From NCBI GenBank assembly GCA_944389555.1, contig CALXMU010000003.1, positions 110,290-174,289 of the forward strand: DNA of 64,000 nucleotides. The letters run 5' to 3'. The notes below the pieces were generated by a model. That model searched no databases and was not told the origin of the DNA. It saw nothing but the letters and a program-made list of their open reading frames with translations. Of the stretch, positions 59,630-64,000 are shown piece after piece. The translations under genes and the position numbers were made by a program. The DNA comes from an uncultured Alphaproteobacteria bacterium (GTDB taxonomy: Bacteria; Pseudomonadota; Alphaproteobacteria; Rs-D84). Each line of letters starts with the position of its first letter. Position 1 is the stretch's first letter.

Positions 59630-59658
59630 TATGGGCGGTAAAACCGCCCATACTTTTT
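59630..59658. terminator. Terminator between converging helicase and helicase-primase genes
   Basis: TATGGGCGGT-AAA-ACCGCCCATA stem followed by CTTTTT on the forward strand. Confidence 0.85.
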
Positions 59659-62266
59659 AGTTATTAAAGAACTTATGAAGATTACTCAGAATTGTCTTGT
59701 CGTTAGAACAATCAAAATTCCTTTCAATTGCTTCTACGGACTCATTTTCCGCAAACCCTGCTACGGCACAAGCACCCGCTATTTTTGCCGCTATAGTATG
59801 CCTGTTACCCTCTGTCCACACCAGATAATGTTTATCACAATAATTTCGTATAAAAACATCTATATCTGACAGTTTCTTTAATCCAAATACCGGCTGCGAA
59901 TATAATTGTTTGCACAATCTTTTTTTCTGCTCTTGCTTTCTTTTATGTTCCAAATATGCGGGCTTCCAGTCTATATGCAACATTTGCTGCTTGTAACTTA
60001 TAAGTTTTTGTAAATTACCATTAGGTCTCATAACTCCTGGTCTTCTACAAATTCTGCTCGGATCATACAAAACTTTTGTATCCAATTGTGCACAACCAAT
60101 ATTTTCTGGTAATCCTAAGTGTTTTTTTGCATATTCAACAGCGAACTTATATTCTTCTACCGTTTCAGGGCAACTATCATAGTCAAAGCAAAACATAGTA
60201 TGAATTGACTTGTTCCCAGAATCTACCATTCTAAATGTTGGCAACATATCAAAGAAATTAATTGTATCTTGTTTGATTTTTACAATTTCTTCCACTGCTG
60301 TATCTTGTGGAGGGTCATACTCTACAAGGAACCGCGACATAAAGAAAAGATTATCGTTTGAAAACAAAGAGATATGCCCTTCCGATGGAGTTTCTTTTGG
60401 AATATTTACACCTTCAAACAACCCATTTGAGTCCACCATTTTATGTTCGTTTGTCTGAACGAATAAAGTATTTAGCTTGGCATATGTTTCTCTTAGCAAT
60501 TGCGGATCATCATATATATCTTTGATGTTTTGTGATGGATTCAGACCCAACATTTTTATTATGTAGTTCCATAAAGTTTCATTGTCTATCAAAGAATATT
60601 CTGTTTCTATTACCCGCTTATCTCGCAACTCTGATATAAGGTCTACAAAATCTTTATTGATTAAAATCCTTCTACTAATCCAATTTGGAGATTCACTAAC
60701 AATAAATTCTGGATTCTTATATTTCAAAAATTGAAATAATAATTTTACCTCGTTTTTTGCTTTTTCGTCCGTATAATACTGTGCTCTGCCTAGTTTGGTA
60801 TAAATTGTATAACAAGAATGTGCATTCCCAGGAGAAACATTGTATATATTTTCTATAACTTCTGCCAAAGCCTTATCTATTGTAAAGTTTTCTAACTCGT
60901 CTTTACTAGATGACACAAAATATTCTGAAGGTATTTCTATTCCCTTACTATACTTCAACAGTCCATTAAATAATTCTGTATCACTTATAGCTTTTATATT
61001 GTTAAAGAAAGTTGCAACCGTTTGATTCCCTTCATATTTGTCTTTTATCAACGATGTACCACCATTTTTTTCTCTATAAATAAAAGCCATACTATCTTTA
61101 TTGTCCTCATATTTTGCATCCGACCAACGAATAGCATCCAAACACCTTTCATTGTCCATTAATAAATTACGGATTCTACCGTTATGGCAACTTAATATGA
61201 ACATACAATCATTATTTACTTCTCTTTGCCCTTGATACATAACACTTACAGAAAATGTAGGGTTTTCGTTTTTATTAATCGTCTTCATCATTTCTGGAGT
61301 CGTATCATTGAAGTCATACTCGTCAATATAATAAAAGTGGTTCGAAAACACATGCACATCCGTTAACCGGCTCTTATTTAATGTTGCTGTGCTAGTTATA
61401 AACCCATTCCTCTCCATATATTCTTTTTCTAGTTTCATACGATATGTCTTACCGTTTCTACCAGTTTTTGTATCAGAATTAAAGAAACACATTATGCTAC
61501 TTTCTACAGATTCTCCGTCTATGTACTTGCCCATATTTATAAACCTTCTGGCTATTTTTGGTACATCTTCTAAGAATCTTATTCCTTGACAATATACAAA
61601 TAAAGATTTTGCAAATAATAGCTTATTTTCCTCTCTACCAAGCAGAAAAGTTTCTTTCGCGGTATCATTAGCTATATTTTTTACAGTTTGTTTGGCATCC
61701 GCTGTATGACAGCTTATAGACTGCCAAGTAGATTGATTTGCATTTTTCATATCTTTCATATACCAATCGGTATAATCTATGAACTTAGCAATATCTTCGC
61801 ATTCATTAACTATTTCCACAGGTTTACCTGTTCTACTATTTTGAACATATGTTTTCCAACTGACCCTTCCATTCAAATTTGGGAATTTTAATTTTAGGTC
61901 ATTAATTTTTTTGCAATGAGCTTCCACATCTTCTACACTTATCAAACATTCTTTTTCTTTTATAAAAAAGCCATATTCTTTATTTTGATATGTCAGAACC
62001 GATTCCTGAATGAGAAATTCGTTTTCTTTACCGCCTTCTATGTCAGAAAATCTGATCTCGTACAACTTCCCAAATCTATATTGACCAGAAAACATACGAA
62101 GCAAATAAGATTTATATTCATGATCAGAAAGCACATTAGGCATATTATTAAATACATTTGGTGCATTTATGCCAGCTTCAACTACAACATCAAACATCTT
62201 TTCTGCAAATTCTTCCCTGTTTATGGGCTCGCAAATATCGCCCAAATAAGATTTTTTTTGTGCCAT
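59657..62266 (-). CDS. SF3-like helicase with C-terminal AEP-type primase domain
   Basis: 869 residues. The central P-loop is SDTKTGRNGKTYRM (about 264-277), Walker B FYYIDEYDF (about 311-319) and a motif C-like Asn in FILSCHN (about 356-362), as in D5/SF3 helicases. Toward the C-terminus FLVEYD (646), SGNKSIHTMF (683) and LDTKVLYDPSRICRRPG (728) match the three motifs of archaeo-eukaryotic primases. The last segment (TEGNRHTIAAKIAGACAVAG) resembles a PriCT region. In phage and plasmid primase-helicases the primase usually comes first; here the order is reversed. Probably a replication enzyme of a mobile element. Confidence 0.75.
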   Translation of the reverse strand: MAQKKSYLGDICEPINREEFAEKMFDVVVEAGINAPNVFNNMPNVLSDHEYKSYLLRMFSGQYRFGKLYEIRFSDIEGGKENEFLIQESVLTYQNKEYGFFIKEKECLISVEDVEAHCKKINDLKLKFPNLNGRVSWKTYVQNSRTGKPVEIVNECEDIAKFIDYTDWYMKDMKNANQSTWQSISCHTADAKQTVKNIANDTAKETFLLGREENKLLFAKSLFVYCQGIRFLEDVPKIARRFINMGKYIDGESVESSIMCFFNSDTKTGRNGKTYRMKLEKEYMERNGFITSTATLNKSRLTDVHVFSNHFYYIDEYDFNDTTPEMMKTINKNENPTFSVSVMYQGQREVNNDCMFILSCHNGRIRNLLMDNERCLDAIRWSDAKYEDNKDSMAFIYREKNGGTSLIKDKYEGNQTVATFFNNIKAISDTELFNGLLKYSKGIEIPSEYFVSSSKDELENFTIDKALAEVIENIYNVSPGNAHSCYTIYTKLGRAQYYTDEKAKNEVKLLFQFLKYKNPEFIVSESPNWISRRILINKDFVDLISELRDKRVIETEYSLIDNETLWNYIIKMLGLNPSQNIKDIYDDPQLLRETYAKLNTLFVQTNEHKMVDSNGLFEGVNIPKETPSEGHISLFSNDNLFFMSRFLVEYDPPQDTAVEEIVKIKQDTINFFDMLPTFRMVDSGNKSIHTMFCFDYDSCPETVEEYKFAVEYAKKHLGLPENIGCAQLDTKVLYDPSRICRRPGVMRPNGNLQKLISYKQQMLHIDWKPAYLEHKRKQEQKKRLCKQLYSQPVFGLKKLSDIDVFIRNYCDKHYLVWTEGNRHTIAAKIAGACAVAGFAENESVEAIERNFDCSNDKTILSNLHKFFNN

Positions 62267-62602
62267 ATGACACTCCTTTTTTGTTATGGGAAAAAAACTC
62301 AGAATACTTTATAGCAAGACCATATAAAAATATGTCTTTACAAATACAATATCTCCTGATAGGCTTAATCTTGCATAGGATTTAGGCATATCAGTAAGAT
62401 ATGGCTATTTCAGTACTCTGGGTGTTTTTTCACCCAGTTTACTTTTGTTGGCTATTTCTACCCAACGGCTCATACCAATATTATTGCTATACAATAAGTA
62501 TTTTCAATTTTTATAACGACAGTTTTTCACAAACAAAAACAGTTATACAAACCATAAAAACAGGGGATTTTTTTCAGTCAGCAGTTTTTCCCAAGCATTT
62601 TT
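62267..62602. other. Noncoding region upstream of the helicase-primase
   Basis: About 340 bp without a supported gene. It holds the promoter side of the helicase-primase (AAAAAAGGAGTG before its ATG), a CTGGGTG-TTTTTT-CACCCAG hairpin at 62418-62437 without a good T tract, and otherwise AT-rich sequence. It could contain a replication origin, but no iterons are seen. Confidence 0.6.
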
Positions 62603-63388
62603 TTAAAATTCAGTTTGATTTTCCGATTCGGACATCTCGGGATCTGACACAAATTTAAAGGTCTTCCGTTCATATATGAAAAATTTTTTAAGTGCTTCAA
62701 TATCTTCTTCCGTCAAACCTGGACTATATTTTTTGGCTTGTTCAAAAAACTCATTAAACAAATTCCTGATACGAGTTTCCTGTATATTGATTTTTTTTTC
62801 GTTTGAATTTTGATTTATATGATTTAAATCCACGGCACAATCAGGTTTTTTTTCTATTATATATCTAAGAATAATATCAACGGGGAAATTTTTTAATACC
62901 CTCACACAAAGCAGTGATGCATCCGGTCTTTCTAAAAAAATACAATTACCTATTATATATATATCGTACACATTATCTATACCGAATGTTTTGTAGTTTT
63001 TTATTTTTCGTAAATCATTATAGTAAAAAAATAAGTTCCTTTTACTTAATATTCTATCAAAATCTAACAATCTGTTTTCCTCTAGTTCATATATATCAAC
63101 AAGAATGCTAGTAAATTCAGAGTTATCTATTTCTATTGCTTGGAGTTCACCGTTATCAGTCTCTCTATACAAAGAAATTACATTCTCAAGCAATGCCTGA
63201 CATAAAACTCGTGCTTGAACAAAATACTCGTCTGTTTCAAAGGGGTATCGTGGACGAATTGATTTTCTATTATTTCTTATATCGTATTTTTCGTCCTGTT
63301 CTCTCATTGGTCGCCAACCATATAAAAGGTATTCACAAGCTTGTTGTAAATTACATTTTGTGGTTTTTACAATATGTGGTCTAAACAT
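62603..63388 (-). CDS. Hypothetical protein
   Basis: 261 residues, unrecognised. The N-terminal half is rich in Arg and Tyr (YGWRPMREQDEKYD) and the middle is helical (EYFVQARVLCQALLENVISLY). VDIILRYIIEKKPDCAVDL and a Lys/Glu-rich C-terminus (EEDIEALKKFFIYERK) suggest a soluble cytoplasmic protein. It lies upstream of the helicase-primase on the same strand after a 336-bp gap and may belong to the same module. Confidence 0.65.
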   Translation of the reverse strand: MFRPHIVKTTKCNLQQACEYLLYGWRPMREQDEKYDIRNNRKSIRPRYPFETDEYFVQARVLCQALLENVISLYRETDNGELQAIEIDNSEFTSILVDIYELEENRLLDFDRILSKRNLFFYYNDLRKIKNYKTFGIDNVYDIYIIGNCIFLERPDASLLCVRVLKNFPVDIILRYIIEKKPDCAVDLNHINQNSNEKKINIQETRIRNLFNEFFEQAKKYSPGLTEEDIEALKKFFIYERKTFKFVSDPEMSESENQTEF

Positions 63389-63481
63389 TTTCTAGCCTTT
63401 TTAGCTATGGTAATGTTAAAATGAAGGTAGGTCCAGACTTTTTGACTTGATATTTTATAAAAATAAGTTAGTTTTGTATGT

Positions 63482-63800
63482 ATGGAAACATATAATTTTG
63501 AAGAATTATCTAAAAGTCGGTATAAAATGGACCGTGTAATTGTCGCGGGGCATTGCGATACTCCTATATCAATAGTTCAGAGATTGCTAAACGATGAAGA
63601 GTCAGAAGTTCGTGAAGCCGCAAAAAAAAAATCTAGAATTAAGAGAGCCGTTTATTATTTCTAAAGAAACCATACGATGGCTAGCCACTACAAACATTCC
63701 TGATGAAATAAAAAGATGGTTGGTGTTGCACCCAAATAAGATTGTAAAAAAATCTTTAAATATGCATATAGATTGTATTGATGATGATTTTTTATTATAG
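63482..63800 (+). pseudogene. HEAT-like repeat gene interrupted at an A10 tract
   Basis: The first frame (63482-63664) reads MDRVIVAGHCDTPISIVQRL and then EESEVREAA, a leucine-rich-repeat-variant/HEAT motif (vA.h..tP..vl..L..D...evR..aa). At a run of ten A the frame changes: the second frame (63594-63800) continues the repeat theme with TIRWLATTNIPDEIKRWLVL and HPNKIVKKSL. Joined after EVREAAKK, it makes one plausible ~105-residue protein. Either a sequencing/indel frameshift, a true pseudogene, or transcriptional slippage at A10. The stop at 63798-63800 lies at the edge of the 133-bp repeat. Confidence 0.55.
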
Positions 63801-64000
63801 GTTTTCGTCAAAAAGGGATTTATTAAAACTGTTGACCTCGAACTGTTTAATTGACGGCAAAAACATAGTAATAACAATGAAAAAACCCTTTGCTCAAATG
63901 ATTGAAACAAAGGGTCGTCTAACTTGGCTCGCCATTATTGACGAACTTCGAACCAATTCGTTTGATTATATAATTAATTTCACCCAACAATTAACCGACA
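63781..64000 (+). pseudogene. Orphan 3' end of a large serine recombinase gene (partial)
   Basis: An open frame from ATG 63781 to the window end reads FSSKRDLLKLLTSNCLIDG, then TKGRLTWLAIIDELRTNSFD and on. The first part is the duplicated C-terminal segment of the recombinase at 51839; after TWL it continues with IIDELRT, a segment typical of recombinase C-termini, rather than the tRNA-derived EQLDSNQ. It lacks the catalytic domain, so alone it is a remnant, but inversion would attach it to the full gene. Confidence 0.8.
63799..63931. repeat. 133-bp perfect inverted repeat, right copy
   Basis: Exact reverse complement of 51862-51994. Identity begins at AGGTTTTCGTC and ends at CTTGGCTCG, then diverges on both sides. 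Confidence 0.95.

Larger units (their letters stand above)
51862..63931. mobile_element. Inverted-repeat-bounded defence block with large serine recombinase
   Basis: About 12 kb between perfect 133-bp inverted repeats. It contains the recombinase, the type ISP-like enzyme, a PIF1-like helicase, a helicase-primase, an unrecognised protein and a HEAT-like gene. It directly abuts the tRNA-Asn element. It could be a serine-recombinase-mobilised island, a remnant of tandem integration, or a segment that inverts by homologous recombination. Confidence 0.7.

Overview
The window looks like part of an AT-rich Gram-negative chromosome, most likely a host- or gut-associated alphaproteobacterium. The support is a complete outer-membrane and envelope gene set (bamD, murJ, lepB, PBP1A, several beta-barrel proteins), a sigma32-like groESL promoter instead of a CIRCE element, a short alphaproteobacterial-style XRE regulator, and ordinary bacterial housekeeping clusters. 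The lineage is an inference from gene content, not from a marker tree.

Positions 1-39,790 are a dense core region of short operons on both strands. In order it holds a RelA/SpoT-like fragment and lysS, tRNA-Gly, a coiled-coil membrane protein, era-queA-tgt with two small companions, dcd, an RlpA-like lipoprotein, murJ, bamD-smr, two M23 peptidases, htpX, tdk, tRNA-Arg, an MGMT-like gene, prmC, tilS-ftsH-MBL hydrolase, a LOG protein, DUF167 and HIT genes, groESL, a methyltransferase-like and a GNAT protein, a lipoprotein hydrolase, a polymer-forming membrane protein, lepB-rnc-secG, comM, two barrel proteins, PBP1A, ligA, an XRE regulator and fabI. Most genes are ordinary. The clearest oddity is the RlpA-like protein, which has lost the two residues expected for catalysis.

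Positions 39,791-51,868 are an integrated element in tRNA-Asn. A 51-bp copy of the tRNA 3' end (one mismatch) closes its right side, repeated TTTGCTACC sites lie just inside both ends, and a tyrosine integrase sits near the right end. Cargo: an unrecognised protein, an AlpA-like HTH, a coiled-coil protein, an Mpi-type serine recombinase, a complete type III restriction-modification pair (mod-res), an HNH protein, a zinc-ribbon protein, a DUF4143 ATPase, and a Cys/His-rich protein overlapping the integrase gene.

Positions 51,862-63,931 are a second accessory block abutting the first. It is bounded by a perfect 133-bp inverted repeat made of the last ~43 codons of a large serine recombinase gene. 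Inside are that recombinase, a divergent type ISP-like restriction-modification-helicase polypeptide followed one base later by a PIF1/RecD-like helicase, a converging protein combining an SF3-like helicase with a C-terminal archaeo-eukaryotic-primase-like domain, an unrecognised protein, and a HEAT-like repeat gene broken or slipped at an A10 tract. Inversion between the repeats would exchange the C-terminal tail of the recombinase, replacing a tail read out of the tRNA remnant with one that looks native. This block, nested against the type III system, is the best candidate for something unusual: a mobile, possibly flippable anti-phage island.
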